Shown here: piece by piece, positions 41,891 through 51,893 of the stretch
Position numbering within the stretch: the first letter of the stretch is position 1
Layout: each line of letters begins with the position of its first letter
Assembly (NCBI GenBank): GCA_051016155.1
Contig: CP136537.1
Coordinates: forward strand, 372,001 to 436,000
Direction: 5' to 3'
Source: RCC90-49c sp051016155
Lineage (GTDB): Bacteria; Bacteroidota; Bacteroidia; Cytophagales; Amoebophilaceae
Length of the DNA stretch: 64,000 nt
Program-made: the position numbers and the translations under genes
The notes under the pieces: generated by a model
Databases searched by the model: none
What the model saw: only the letters and a program-made list of their open reading frames with translations
Told to the model about the DNA's origin: nothing

Positions 41891-43110
41891 CAAAGCTCAA
41901 AAGACCGCTGCTGAGCTTTGCCTAGAGTTTGGTATCGTCTCCAGTCAACTTTATAAGTGGTGAAAAAATCTCATCGATGAGGGAAAAATTCTCTTTGAGA
42001 ACCCTGATCAACCACAACTACCTGATGAGCAACACATTGAAAAACTTATGGCCACCATTGGGCGATTAAAAGTCGAAAACGATTTTTTGTCCAAATCGCT
42101 AGGCAGCCATCTTTGAAACACAGAAGACAAGCCCTTGCACAGCCTACGCCACAGTTAAGTCTAAGACGGAAAGCTGCCTTGTTGGACGTGCATCGATCAG
42201 GGGTGTATTATCGATCTAAGCCAGCGAAAGATGATCAAGTAGAAGTGATGAATCAGCTCAGAGACCTCTATCAACAATACCCTTTTATGTGGGCTATCGA
42301 AGGCTTCATTTACTGCTTCGGCAACGAGGCTATCAAGTCAATGGTAAACGTGTACTCAGCCTGATGCGTTTGATGGGCCTAGCAGCTTTGTATCCTAAAA
42401 AGAATCTATCGAAAAGGGACCACAAGGCAAGTGTCTCTTCTTATTTACTCAAAGAACGTCCCGCAGTGAAGGTGAATGATGTTTGGCAGATAGATATCAC
42501 GTATCTACGAATGGAGCAAGGCTTTCTATATCTGAGAGCGCTCATTGACATGGTGAGTCGTCGTATAATGGGCTGGGACTTATCCCCCTTTCTGGAAACA
42601 GCAAGCTGTTTGTCAGCCTTGCGTGCCTCTTTGTCAAGTGGTTACCAACCGTTGATCATTAACACAGATAGAGGGAGTCAGTTCACCAGTTCGCCCTGGC
42701 GCAAGGCCCTTGAAGAGGCGGGGATTGTATTGAGCCACAATGGGGCGGGACGTTGTTGTGACAACGTATTGATAGAGCGTTACTGGCGCAGTGTGAAGTA
42801 CGAAGAGGTATATTTGAAGAGTTATGCAAGTGTACAGGAAGCGCGAGTGAGTCTGAGTGGGTACATAAGTTGGTATAACAGTACTCGTGCTGACCAAAGC
42901 TTGGGTTACCAGAGTCCAGATAGCGTATTCTATCAAGGAGTTTCTATGCTTGCTTGGCACGAGGGGCTAGGGGTTATCAAGCATAGGGGAGAGCATAGAA
43001 GTGATCAGGAAACAGAATAAAAAAAGTAGTATCAAATGTCAAACCAACCCGTGCTAGCCAAGGAACAACTCTCCTCACGATTTACTACTTTGTGGTCCTA
43101 ACGATGGGGT
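41885..43110 (+). pseudogene. IS3-family element, copy 3, degenerate
   Basis: Corresponds to the 1379-bp IS3 of copies 1 and 2 but lacks its first 130 or so bases. OrfA has a TGA in place of the Gly codon (AGTGGTGAAAAAA near 41956). OrfB is split by a 2-base insertion at about 42288 (TTTTATGTGGGC instead of TTTTATGGGC) into 42113-42364 and 42289-43020, and has a 9-base deletion near its end. The catalytic residues are still readable. The right end is altered (GGGGTGCACTTC). Confidence 0.88.
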
Positions 43111-43113
43111 GCA

Positions 43114-43427
43114 CTTCACTCCGACAGAGAGAAGGAAAAGGAAGAAGAGTTATCGCCCTCGTTCAGCAATAGAAGCAGTGATCAGTCATCTGAAGCAAGG
43201 ACATGGTCTGGGAAGAAATTACCTAAAAGGAGCACTAGGCGACGTAGTGAATGGTTTATTGTCAGGAATGGGATGGAATTTGAAGTTACTACTGATGGAA
43301 TTAACCTAGTACTAGGGCTTCCTTGGTTGTTGAGATGAGTGAGGAGGAGTTGCGGATAAAAAAATTGCTGATTGCTCTAACCTCTTACCTTCTCCAAGCT
43401 GCAGTAGAGAGTTGGTAAGGGTCAACT
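43114..43427 (+). pseudogene. IS5-like transposase 3' fragment with right end
   Basis: RRKRKKSYRPRSAIEAVISH and LKQGHGLGRNYLKGALGDVV to the stop at 43309, then the IS right end to GGGTCAACT at 43427. Same family as 17362-17807, and again attached to the same IS3 type, so the pair may have been copied as a unit. Confidence 0.82.
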
Positions 43428-43436
43428 AGATAGTTG

Positions 43437-44816
43437 CTAGCCAATGTCTGTCGTTGTGTCTCCTTGTTCATGGAGAAGAACGAGCCGTCTACTCGTGTAA
43501 TGAAAACGTAGCAATAGGGCGATGGCGCCTACTAACCTCCCTACATTTAGGCCCCACCAGAGCCCTTGTATGCCCCACGCTAGCTGAAAGCAGAAAAGAT
43601 AGCCCAATGGAACCCCCAACAGCCAGTAGCCGATCGTAGCGATGATGAAAGGCACTTTCGTATCCTCCATGCCTCTGGACGCAGCTACCCCTACAGCCCC
43701 AATGCCATCTGGGAGCTGAAGTAGGCCCACCAGGATGAGTAAAGGCGAAGCAATATTGAGCACAACCACTTCGTGGGTGTAAAAACTGGGCAAGACTTGA
43801 TGTCCCCATAAAAAGACTACAGAAGCCAATAACATAAAGACACTGCCAATAGTAAAACCTACAAAGCCTGCTGTTCTCAGGGCAGCAAAGTCGCGCACTC
43901 CCCACTGATTGCCCACCCGAATCGTCGTGGCCAACGCAATGCCCAAAACCACAATCCAGCTGATAGAGCCTAGGTTCACAGCGATCATGTGTGCCGCTTG
44001 TGTCTCCACACCAATCCAGCCCGCCATAACCACACAAGCCGTGTAGGCCATTGACTCTAGTGCTAACTCTACACCAGCTGGTCCGCCTATTTGCAGGAGC
44101 TTGACAAAATAGGAGCACATGAAGCCTTGCCAACGAAAGTTGGCCATGTGGTGTCCCAGCTTAGGTAGCCTAAAAATACAGCCGCCCATCATGAGTGCCA
44201 TCAGGATACGACTAGCTAATGTGGCCCATGCTGCCCCATTCAGCCCCATCGCTGGAAAGCCTAGCTGGCCATAGATCAGGACATAATTGAGTAAGATGTT
44301 GACCAGGCTACAGAAAAGGTTGATGTACATGGCTTCTCGTGTAAAAGACAGTCCTTCTGTATACTCTCGGAAGGCTTGGAAAAGCATGAGAGGAATAAAC
44401 GACCCAGCAACGATCCAGAGATAAGGCTTCGCCAGATCAGCTACAGCTGGGGTTTGGCCCATATGATGGAGCAAAGGGGAGCCTAAACAAATAACCCCAC
44501 AAAACACACAGCCAAAAGCTAGATTAATCACTAGCGAGTGCTGCAAGGCTTTGGTTGCTTTGCTATACTGCTTTTTGGCATCGGCAGCTGCCACCAGTGG
44601 AGTCAAGCCATAAGAGATACCAAGACCTAGCATCAGGAAAGGCCATAAGATACTGTTGGCTAAGGCACTGGCTGCCAAGGGGGTAGCCCCTAGCCAGCCC
44701 ACCATCACATTGTCTGCCACTGCCATAGCGATGTGACTCAGCTGGCTGATCATGATGGGATAAGCTAATAGTAAATGCTGTTTGAAGTGTTCCTGAATAC
44801 TCAGAGGTGCTGGCAT
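43437..44816 (-). CDS. MATE-family efflux transporter
   Basis: 459 residues with twelve predicted membrane helices in two homologous halves. Start region YPIMISQLSHIAMAVADNVMVGWLG is the typical MATE motif; MGLNGAAWATLASRILMALM and the second-half repeat (GGPAGVELALESMAYTACVVMAGWIG, VGVAASRGMEDTKVPFIIATIGYWLLGVPLGY) fit the NorM branch. Exports cationic drugs or metabolites against sodium or protons. Monocistronic. An octamer repeat starts 17 bases before its ATG. Confidence 0.92.
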   Translation of the reverse strand: MPAPLSIQEHFKQHLLLAYPIMISQLSHIAMAVADNVMVGWLGATPLAASALANSILWPFLMLGLGISYGLTPLVAAADAKKQYSKATKALQHSLVINLAFGCVFCGVICLGSPLLHHMGQTPAVADLAKPYLWIVAGSFIPLMLFQAFREYTEGLSFTREAMYINLFCSLVNILLNYVLIYGQLGFPAMGLNGAAWATLASRILMALMMGGCIFRLPKLGHHMANFRWQGFMCSYFVKLLQIGGPAGVELALESMAYTACVVMAGWIGVETQAAHMIAVNLGSISWIVVLGIALATTIRVGNQWGVRDFAALRTAGFVGFTIGSVFMLLASVVFLWGHQVLPSFYTHEVVVLNIASPLLILVGLLQLPDGIGAVGVAASRGMEDTKVPFIIATIGYWLLGVPLGYLFCFQLAWGIQGLWWGLNVGRLVGAIALLLRFHYTSRRLVLLHEQGDTTTDIG

Positions 44817-44832
44817 AAATAAAAGTTAGGGT

Positions 44833-44970
44833 TGAGTCCACTGTATTATTGGGTGATTTATTGAGGCATTTGTTTGTTATGCTAGTTGTTTATTGGGCCA
44901 TTGACTTATTTGTTTATTGGGTCATTTGTTTATTGATTTTAAAACTGTTCCCAGGCTTTTGAAAAGGCTT
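44833..44970 (-). repeat. Octamer-phased repeat upstream of the MATE gene
   Basis: On the minus strand the sequence reads a stem-like head (GCCTTTTCAAAAGCC), then AATAAACA, AATGACCC, AATAAACA, AATAAGTC, AATGGCCC, AATAAACA, a broken part, and CCCAATAATACAGTGGACTC as terminal box. Good 8-bp phase over six units. Confidence 0.75.
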
Positions 44971-45250
44971 ACTTGTAAAGTGTTGATGAGACAGCAGGTG
45001 CATTTTGCAGTAGGTCCAGTCTATGTTAAAAACTTAGACGCGTATCAGGGGCTATTTTTCATCCCTCATTTTTTGATTGACAAAATTCATCCCTAAGTCG
45101 TGCCCAGTTTTAGCAAGAAGGCCACATTCAACAGCGTTGTTGCATAAATAGATTTGATCCAGTTTAGGGGCTTTAGGGGCACTTTTCTTCTCGGGAGGGC
45201 TTGCCAAAAACCCTCTTCAGAGGATAAAACGAATGATGCGATAACGCTAC
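44971..45250. other. Intergenic stretch, IS-like debris
   Basis: No gene. GCGTTGTTGCATAAATAGAT near 45134 resembles an IS end, and the GGGGCTATTTTTCATCCC at 45046 recurs near 2102. Confidence 0.35.
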
Positions 45251-45318
45251 ATTCAACCAAAAAATTACCTAATCAGAAAGTCAATAATCAGATAAACAAA
45301 TAGTCTAATAAATCAATG
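45251..45318 (+). repeat. Octamer-phased repeat downstream of rodA
   Basis: AAAAAATTACCTAATCAGAA, AGTCAATAATCAGATAAACA, AATAGTCTAATAAATC, AATGCACT: 8-bp phase with imperfect units, ending near the rodA stop at 45321. Confidence 0.6.
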
Positions 45319-45320
45319 CA

Positions 45321-46598
45321 CTACTTCAAAGCAGCTTGTTGCCAAGAAAGATAGTTTTTTCGCCCAGCGTCTAGCTTGAGCAAGATGAACAGCATGAGAG
45401 AGAAGGACCATAGAGCAGAGCCGCCATAGCTAATAAAAGGCAACGGGATACCAATCACAGGCATGAGGCCGATGGTCATGCCCACGTTGATCATAAAATG
45501 GAAGAACAAGACGGAAGCGACTGCGTAGCCATATACCCTGGCAAACCTTACCTTTTGGCGTTCTGCCAGGTAGAGAATTCTGGATAGGAGCCCTATGAAA
45601 GCACAAATAACGCCTAGCGCCCCGATCCATCCGTGCTCCTCTCCTATGGTGCAGAAAATAAAATCTGTACTCTGCTCAGGCACGAAGCCATATTTGGTCT
45701 GCGTACCCTGCAAGAACCCTTTGCCCCAAAGTCCGCCAGAACCAATGGCGATTTTAGCTTGGGTCACGTTCCAGCCGATGCCCAAAGGGTCTGCATTGGG
45801 GTCTACCAGGGCCTTGAGCCTGTTCTGCTGGTGCGGTTTTAGTATTCGCTCTACCCCGAAGTGAAAGCCTTCGATGAATACCAAGGTCCCTATAGTCATG
45901 AACACAATGAGGATGACCTTTTTCCAACTTCTTCGCATAACGCCTATCAGAAGGAGAGCTATACTGAGTATCCCGACTACTAGGTAGCTGCGAGGGATCA
46001 GCAGGGTTAAGATGGAGACTGTCACGACCAATGCGCCGAGCAAGATCAGCCCAACAGGAAGGCCTTCTCGGTAGAAGACAATGACAAAAGCAACGAATAC
46101 GAGACTGGAGCCTAGGTCGCCTTGTAGCAGAATGATCGAGGCGGGTAACAGCGTTAGGCTTAGTACCACTGACTGAGATTTCAGTTGCGTTAGTCCTGTA
46201 GGGGTCTCATCTAGGTATTTAGCAATAGCTAGGGCACAGGCCAGTTTGGCTAGTTCAGAGGGTTGTCCTCCCCACTGAAGCCAGGCGCGGTGGCCACCCG
46301 TCCCTACGCCCCAAACCAAGGTGCTGAGTAGGAGCAGCATGGCCAAGGCATAGAAGACGTAGGCTAGTGATTGGTAAATCTTGGCATCAAGGAAGAAGAT
46401 AAGGAAAAAGAGGGGTAGGACTGTAACGAGCCAAATGAATTGCTTGCCTGCACTTCGGGACAGGTCGAACAGGCTCTGGTCGAGCTCCTTCTCGTAGCTA
46501 ACTGCGTGGATATTGAGCCAGCCAAAAAGGACCAAACTGACGTAGCATAGGACGATCAGCCAGTCAATATGAGCGAATAGTTTTCTTTCTGTTTTCAA
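45321..46598 (-). CDS. rodA: Rod-shape peptidoglycan polymerase RodA
   Basis: SEDS glycosyltransferase that polymerises lipid II with PBP2. 425 residues with about ten membrane helices. Conserved parts: WGVGTGGHRAWLQWGGQPSELAKLA, LLQGDLGSSLVF, NRLKALVDPNADPLGIGWNVTQAKIAIGSGGLWGKGFLQGTQTKYGFVPEQSTDFIF and GIPLPFISYGGSAL. Starts inside the mrdA stop (4-base overlap), so translationally coupled. Last gene of the mreBCD-mrdA-rodA operon. Confidence 0.95.
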   Translation of the reverse strand: MKTERKLFAHIDWLIVLCYVSLVLFGWLNIHAVSYEKELDQSLFDLSRSAGKQFIWLVTVLPLFFLIFFLDAKIYQSLAYVFYALAMLLLLSTLVWGVGTGGHRAWLQWGGQPSELAKLACALAIAKYLDETPTGLTQLKSQSVVLSLTLLPASIILLQGDLGSSLVFVAFVIVFYREGLPVGLILLGALVVTVSILTLLIPRSYLVVGILSIALLLIGVMRRSWKKVILIVFMTIGTLVFIEGFHFGVERILKPHQQNRLKALVDPNADPLGIGWNVTQAKIAIGSGGLWGKGFLQGTQTKYGFVPEQSTDFIFCTIGEEHGWIGALGVICAFIGLLSRILYLAERQKVRFARVYGYAVASVLFFHFMINVGMTIGLMPVIGIPLPFISYGGSALWSFSLMLFILLKLDAGRKNYLSWQQAALK

Positions 46599-48394
46599 TG
46601 GAAAAAGTCTCCTTTGATGACATAATCATGCATCCATGGGCGGCTGATAGAGCCCCGCAGGTGTTTTTCTATCAGCAACCCGGCGATAGACGCAGCCGCC
46701 CTAGCGCCCCAGCCAGCATTTTCTACATACACTGAAACAGCTATCTGGGGCTGATCTTTGGGCGCAAAGGCAATGCAAACAGAGTGGTCCTCGCCGTGTG
46801 GATTTTCACTGGTACCTGTTTTGGCACAGGCGGCTATGCCTTTGGTGCGGACCCGCCGTGAGGTGCCCCCCTCTACGCTATCATGCATGGCTTCGGCGAT
46901 GAATTCAAAGTGTTGGGGATCGATAGGAATGACATGTTTGTTTGCTTCCTCTGGCAAGATGGGCTGCTCGCCCATCTGCTTGACCAAATGCGGCGTATAG
47001 TAGTAGCCCCGATTGGCAACGGCCGTCACAAAATTGGCCATCTGCAAAGGCGTAATGAGCAGCTCTCCTTGCCCAATATCCAACGATCTGATCGTAGAAG
47101 CTTTCCAGCGCCCTGGCCCATAAAGTTGGTCATAAAAGGCTGCATTGGGAATGAGCCCCTCCTTCTCGCCTGGCAGGTCAATGCCTAGTGGAATGCCCAA
47201 CCCAAAGGATTGGAGATAGCTGCACCATTTTTCTAACCCTAGGCGTGTGTCTTCATAGGTATTTTTAGACGCCATCTGGTTCACAATGCTTCTGAATACG
47301 TGATAGAAGTAAGGGTTGCAAGAATGTTTGATGGCTGTGTATAGATTCAAGGGCGAGGGATGGGCATGGCAGTTGACGAGCCTTTTGTCACAAGTATGTA
47401 CAGTACTCGGGCAGATCACTTTTTCTTGCAGGGCAATAAGGGTCTGTTTGAGTTTAAAGATAGACCCAGGAGGATACATGGCCATGATAGGTCGGTGGAA
47501 AAGAGGGGCTTGCTTGTCTTGTTCTAATTGGGCAAAATGACTGCCAAAACTTTTTCCTGTGAGTAGATTGGGATCGTACGAGGGGCTGGAGACAAGCGCT
47601 AAGATTTCACCTGTGGTAGGCTCTATGGCAACGATGCTGCCGATCTTATTTTTCATCAATTCCTCTCCGTACGTTTGTAGGGCCGTATCTATCGTAGTAG
47701 TAAGGTCTTTGCCAGGCACAGACACTTGGTCCAGTGCTCCTTTCTTAAAGCTTCCTTTGACGACGCCCCGGGCGTCGCTGATTTCATAACGGATGCCCCG
47801 CTGCCCCCTGAGCACCTTTTCATAGCTCTTTTCCAAACCACTGATGCCTATCCTGTCTCCCTGCTTGTAATAGTGAAAGGTATCAGCAGCAAGCTGGTGT
47901 GGGCTTATTTCGCCCACATACCCTAGGGTGTTGGCCAGGAGGGGCTGTGGATATTTACGTACTGTGCGTGCTTGCACAAAGAAGCCGAGGTAGTCAGTCA
48001 GGTGCTCCTGGATTTGGGCCCATGTTTCTAAGGATATGTTTTTGATAAAGACAGAGGGTTTAACATAGGAATACGCTTTGGCTTTTTTCAGTGTATGTTC
48101 AAAGGCCGCAGGCGTAATGCCAAAGTCTTGACAAAAAGCGAGAATATCCAGCTGCTCCACTTCTTTGGGAATGACCATGAGGTCATAAATAGGGACGTTG
48201 TAGGCTAAAAAGGCCCCATGCCTGTCGTATATAGCTCCTCGGTAGGGATGTTCTACGACTGGCTGGATGATATTCTTTTCAGCTGCGTGCTTGTAGGCGT
48301 CGCTTAATACTTGTATAAAAAGTAATCGAACAAGAAAAAGGAGCCCTACGAGGATAAAAGTTAGTTGGATAGTATGGCCTCTGTGCAAGCGCAT
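46595..48394 (-). CDS. mrdA: Penicillin-binding protein 2
   Basis: Transpeptidase of the elongasome. 599 residues. One N-terminal membrane helix (IQLTFILVGLLFLVRLLFI), the dimer domain (NIIQPVVEHPYRGAIYDRHGAFLAYN), then the transpeptidase domain with nucleophile Ser in the SxxK-type YPPGSIFKLKQ, SCN in KHSCNPYFYHVF and KTGT in ACAKTGTSENPHG. All three catalytic motifs are present, so the enzyme should work and be beta-lactam sensitive. Overlaps both neighbours by 1 and 4 bases. Confidence 0.95.
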   Translation of the reverse strand: MRLHRGHTIQLTFILVGLLFLVRLLFIQVLSDAYKHAAEKNIIQPVVEHPYRGAIYDRHGAFLAYNVPIYDLMVIPKEVEQLDILAFCQDFGITPAAFEHTLKKAKAYSYVKPSVFIKNISLETWAQIQEHLTDYLGFFVQARTVRKYPQPLLANTLGYVGEISPHQLAADTFHYYKQGDRIGISGLEKSYEKVLRGQRGIRYEISDARGVVKGSFKKGALDQVSVPGKDLTTTIDTALQTYGEELMKNKIGSIVAIEPTTGEILALVSSPSYDPNLLTGKSFGSHFAQLEQDKQAPLFHRPIMAMYPPGSIFKLKQTLIALQEKVICPSTVHTCDKRLVNCHAHPSPLNLYTAIKHSCNPYFYHVFRSIVNQMASKNTYEDTRLGLEKWCSYLQSFGLGIPLGIDLPGEKEGLIPNAAFYDQLYGPGRWKASTIRSLDIGQGELLITPLQMANFVTAVANRGYYYTPHLVKQMGEQPILPEEANKHVIPIDPQHFEFIAEAMHDSVEGGTSRRVRTKGIAACAKTGTSENPHGEDHSVCIAFAPKDQPQIAVSVYVENAGWGARAAASIAGLLIEKHLRGSISRPWMHDYVIKGDFFH

Positions 48395-48915
48395 TACTTA
48401 TTGCTGGCTAGAAGTGTGGCACTTTGGGTAAGTAGTACAGCGATATAGGTGAGTAGGGTGCTGAAGGCAGTTTTGCGTAGGACCGTCAAGACAAGGGTAG
48501 TGTCGTAAGCATCTAAAGCAAATAGCGCCAAATGGTGCATGCTTATGAGCATCAAAGCAAATAGAGAAAAACGCTTCCAGCCTAAATTGCGCAGTGTGGG
48601 CTGCGTAGCGACTTCATAGTCACTCACTGGTAACATGAGTTGGAGCAGCAGTGCTCGGCAATAAATCAGAAGTACAGAGGCAAAAGCGTGTAAGCCCCAG
48701 CTGTCGTAAAATGCATCTATCAGCAGCCCCACGCAAAAGCCTACGACAAGTAGCTTTGTCAAGCCAGTGGGCCGCCAAGGAAGTAGGAGCAGAAAGGCCA
48801 CGTAGATAAAACAAAAAGCAGTGTGAAAGAGCATAATAGACCGCGCCAAGACTATTTGTAAGGTGATATAGTACAAAAAGCTAACTAGCTGTCCTAGAAT
48901 ATTTACTCTATTCAT
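48394..48915 (-). CDS. mreD: Rod shape-determining protein MreD
   Basis: 173 residues, almost entirely hydrophobic with about five membrane helices (for example IVLARSIMLFHTAFCFIYVAFLLLLPW and LLVVGFCVGLLIDAFYDSWGLHAFASVLLIY). Sequence conservation in this family is poor; assignment relies on the helix pattern, the GLLIDxFYxSxGLHAxA signature of Bacteroidota MreD, and the position between mreC and mrdA. Overlaps mreC by 8 bases. Confidence 0.88.
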   Translation of the reverse strand: MNRVNILGQLVSFLYYITLQIVLARSIMLFHTAFCFIYVAFLLLLPWRPTGLTKLLVVGFCVGLLIDAFYDSWGLHAFASVLLIYCRALLLQLMLPVSDYEVATQPTLRNLGWKRFSLFALMLISMHHLALFALDAYDTTLVLTVLRKTAFSTLLTYIAVLLTQSATLLASNK

Positions 48916-49714
48916 AAAAATTTTGCGTCTGCTGCTCTAAGGTCTCTTTTTCTTGCTTCAAGGTATGTTTGACCACGCAAACATGCTGAAGTGTACTAAA
49001 GTCAGTACTGAGCTTAAGCTCAATATCGTAAAAAGGGGCTTCTTTTTTAAGCTTCACGTGCTTGATGTGTCCAATCAAGGTGTCTGCGAAGAAAGTGTCA
49101 TTGTACCCTGACGTGACCACTGCCTGGCCTGACTCAATAGGTACATGTCTGGGTACATACAACATACGGGCACGAAAAGGGTCTTGGCCTGTCCACTGCA
49201 CAGTACCGAGTACTGCTGAAGGCGAAATCTTAGCTGATATCTGCATAGAGGTGTGCAGCAAAGAGATAACCGTGGCAAAGTGCTCAGAGACCACCTTGAC
49301 CTTACCCACGATTCCCTGGGGACTTACTACGCCCATCCCTGGGGCAATGCCGTGCAAGGCTCCTTTGTCCAGAGTAAGATAATTCTTGGTCCCTACAAAG
49401 GAGTTATTGATGATGCGGGCAGGAATGAGGACATATTGCTCAGGCACAGCCATGGCTAATGGGCTTGCTGCCTGTTTTTCACCTACATGCTTCTCTCGCA
49501 AGGCGGCCATTTCATGCAAAAGCGTTTCATTCTCTTTTTTAAGGAGAGGATAGCGCTTGACTTCACTGAGGAACTTATTGATGTTTGCTACTGCATGTAA
49601 GACGGAGGCTCTGTGTTGTGCTCGATGGAAGTAGAGGGCCATGCTCGTGAGCTCTAACAGTGCGAAAACCACAAAAGCGCTATGTCTATATAGAAAACCG
49701 AGCAACCTTTTCAT
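48908..49714 (-). CDS. mreC: Rod shape-determining protein MreC
   Basis: 268 residues. N-terminal membrane helix (SAFVVFALLELTSMALYF), a coiled coil (LKKENETLLHEMAALREKH), then the beta-rich periplasmic domain with KNYLTLDKGALHGIAPGMGVVSPQGIVGKVKVVSEHFATVISLL. Links the cytoskeletal MreB to PBP2 and RodA. Second gene of the operon. Confidence 0.93.
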   Translation of the reverse strand: MKRLLGFLYRHSAFVVFALLELTSMALYFHRAQHRASVLHAVANINKFLSEVKRYPLLKKENETLLHEMAALREKHVGEKQAASPLAMAVPEQYVLIPARIINNSFVGTKNYLTLDKGALHGIAPGMGVVSPQGIVGKVKVVSEHFATVISLLHTSMQISAKISPSAVLGTVQWTGQDPFRARMLYVPRHVPIESGQAVVTSGYNDTFFADTLIGHIKHVKLKKEAPFYDIELKLSTDFSTLQHVCVVKHTLKQEKETLEQQTQNFYE

Positions 49715-49837
49715 AAGAACACGAAGATAGCTTCTGTTTCTAAGCTACGTTGCCTATGCACAGTTTTGTTCTCAATGGACGGAGTCGATGGTACACTTCT
49801 ACAACGCCTTCATGGTGTACCTTCTTGAAGCACTACT

Positions 49838-50869
49838 TCAGTTCATCAATACCCGTTTATAGGTATCTAGGTTTCTGAGCGCAATGCCTGTGCCACGTAC
49901 TACTGCTTGCAGTGGGTCTTCGGCGATGTGTATGGGTAGTTTAGTTCTTTGCGCTAGTCGCTTGTCAAGTCCTCTTAAGAGCGCCCCTCCGCCTGTCAAG
50001 TAGATACCATTGTCATAGATATCAGCAGACAACTCAGGAGGAGACATTTCTAGGGCTTTAAGAATGGCTTCTTCAATTTTGAGCACAGATTTCTCTAAAG
50101 CGATAGTAATTTCTCTATGATTGATCTGAACGACCTTAGGAATGCCTGTTACGAGGTCCCTTCCACGTACCTCGTAGTCATCTGGAATAGGGTCTATATC
50201 TTCTAAGGCAGCTCCTACGCCTAGTTTGATTTTTTCGGCTGTCCGCTCTCCAATGAGCAAGTTGTGCTTCCTGCGCATGTGGTCTAGTATATCTTTACTA
50301 AAGACATCACCTGCTACTTTGATCGACTGGTCACAGACAATGCCTGCCAGTGCGATGACTGCAATTTCGGTAGTGCCTCCACCAATGTCGACAATCATGG
50401 AACCGACAGGCGCTTCTATGTCAATGCCAATGCCAATGGCTGCAGCAAGGGGTTCAGGAATCATGTAGACTTCTTTGGCTCCTGTATGCTCTGCAGAGTC
50501 TCTCACGGCTCTTTTTTCAACGTCTGTGATGCCAGAAGGAATGCAAATAACCATCCTATGCGATATCGGTGTCAGGAACCCCAACTTAGTATTATTGATC
50601 ATCTTGATCATACTCCGAATCATGTATTCGGCAGCATGAAAGTCTGCGATGACGCCGTCTTTTAACGGCCGGATGGTTTTGATGTTGTCATGGGTTTTTT
50701 CATGCATTTGCATGGCTTCTCTGCCCACAGCAATTAGTTTGTTGGTATTCCTGTCGACGGCTATGATCGAGGGCTCGTCTACGACAATTTTGCCGTTTTG
50801 TATAATCAGGGTGTTGGCTGTGCCCAGATCAACAGCAATGTCGCTATAAAGGAAGTCAAAGAATCTCAT
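49838..50869 (-). CDS. mreB: Actin-like cell shape protein MreB
   Basis: 343 residues, full length. Phosphate-1 loop DIAVDLGTANTLI, EPSIIAVDRNTNKLIAVG, phosphate-2 MIVDIGGGTTEIAVIAL, adenosine motif YLTGGGALLRGLDKRLA. Forms membrane-bound filaments that direct elongation. First gene of the shape operon; 123 bases separate it from mreC. Its presence implies a rod-like or at least elongasome-built wall. Confidence 0.97.
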   Translation of the reverse strand: MRFFDFLYSDIAVDLGTANTLIIQNGKIVVDEPSIIAVDRNTNKLIAVGREAMQMHEKTHDNIKTIRPLKDGVIADFHAAEYMIRSMIKMINNTKLGFLTPISHRMVICIPSGITDVEKRAVRDSAEHTGAKEVYMIPEPLAAAIGIGIDIEAPVGSMIVDIGGGTTEIAVIALAGIVCDQSIKVAGDVFSKDILDHMRRKHNLLIGERTAEKIKLGVGAALEDIDPIPDDYEVRGRDLVTGIPKVVQINHREITIALEKSVLKIEEAILKALEMSPPELSADIYDNGIYLTGGGALLRGLDKRLAQRTKLPIHIAEDPLQAVVRGTGIALRNLDTYKRVLMN

Positions 50870-51061
50870 GGGGAAAGGTTTGCGAGATTACTAGGTCGTG
50901 TCGTCATTTGGACGGTTTGCATCATAAACCTTGCACCTAGATTGGATCTCCTCAGTGGTGAGTAGGCTGAGTGCATGGTAGGCCAATTAACCATTCCTAG
51001 CCCTTCCTGTCCAGGTGGGGAGCTTTAGGGGATAGGAGCCAAGAGCCAAGTATATTATTCA
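50870..51061. other. Spacer between gldN and mreB
   Basis: Contains GTGTCGTCATTTGGACGG near 50897, similar to the start of the IS5-type fragment at 33916; I cannot tell whether this is an old IS end. The mreB promoter should lie here, but I see no clean match. Confidence 0.35.
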
Positions 51062-51883
51062 TCAAGGTGCCCAAAGGAAGTACTCTTTTTCCAAAAGCTT
51101 TTCTTCCATTTTTTTAGAGGCTTGTGCTTCTGCTTCAGGTGTTTTGTAGATGTCAGCTAGCGTAAGGTTATCTGGATTCTCCACTTTAGTGATTCTGGAG
51201 AGAAATAACCTTTTTTCAAAAGCCGTGGTCATGGTAATGTGACCAGCACTATTATCTACGTTGACCCAGAACACTTTGTGTTCATCGAAATAATGGGCTA
51301 AATCTTTGTATTTAAATATCCCTACTACTCTACGCAGCCCTGTCTCAAACTTACTAGCCGGAATGATCAGTTTAAAGTATTGTATGTCGTAGTATTGTTT
51401 AGAGCGTACTTTATCAAATATCCAGTCTTCCATGATCTCTATAATAGAGACCTCGTTAGGCAAAAAAGAATCTGAAGCTTCCTCCTTAGTATGGCCCTCT
51501 TGTGGATTGTCTCCTCCCCAGTCGTCATCATCGTCAGCAGTAAATGTCTGCGCGTCTCCTTCTGGAAGTTTCAAATTTTCAAGGAATTCCTCTGGTGTCA
51601 TGGACTCTTGGAATTCCTCGTCTTTATAGGGCGTTAGTTGCCCTGCTTGTACGCCTTCGATGATGGACTTGGTAATTTCTTTTTGATAGGTAAAGAAGGG
51701 TTTATTAGGCTTTACAAGAAAGTCTATCTCTCTCCAAATTCTCTTGCGCATCAATATTTCTGACTCTGGAATAGGATTGAGCGAGTTCGGATTAATCTTT
51801 GTACTAGGTATTTTGGCTAAACTCACGCTAGGGCTCAAAGCTATGCCCAAAAGAACTAAGTATGTTAGGAAGGTACGTCTCAT
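51062..51883 (-). CDS. gldN: GldN, type IX secretion/gliding component
   Basis: 273 residues. Signal peptide MRRTFLTYLVLLGIALSPSVSLA, then SEILMRKRIWREIDFLVKPNKPFF, the GldN/PorN family core, an acidic insert (TADDDDDWGGD), VSIIEIMEDWIFDKVRSKQYYDIQYFKLIIP, and the final KKMEEKLLEKEYFLW. Periplasmic partner of GldK in the ring attached to the outer membrane. Last gene of gldKLMN, 10 bases after gldM. Confidence 0.92.
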   Translation of the reverse strand: MRRTFLTYLVLLGIALSPSVSLAKIPSTKINPNSLNPIPESEILMRKRIWREIDFLVKPNKPFFTYQKEITKSIIEGVQAGQLTPYKDEEFQESMTPEEFLENLKLPEGDAQTFTADDDDDWGGDNPQEGHTKEEASDSFLPNEVSIIEIMEDWIFDKVRSKQYYDIQYFKLIIPASKFETGLRRVVGIFKYKDLAHYFDEHKVFWVNVDNSAGHITMTTAFEKRLFLSRITKVENPDNLTLADIYKTPEAEAQASKKMEEKLLEKEYFLWAP

Positions 51884-51893
51884 AAAAAATAAG

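Noticed and set aside
41577..41893. Minus-strand frames near the IS481 fragment
   Set aside because: No family recognised; they overlap IS ends and run through the IS481 leader.
44971..45250. Possible small RNA or riboswitch upstream of the MATE gene
   Set aside because: No conserved riboswitch core was recognisable by eye, and the stretch appears to be IS debris.
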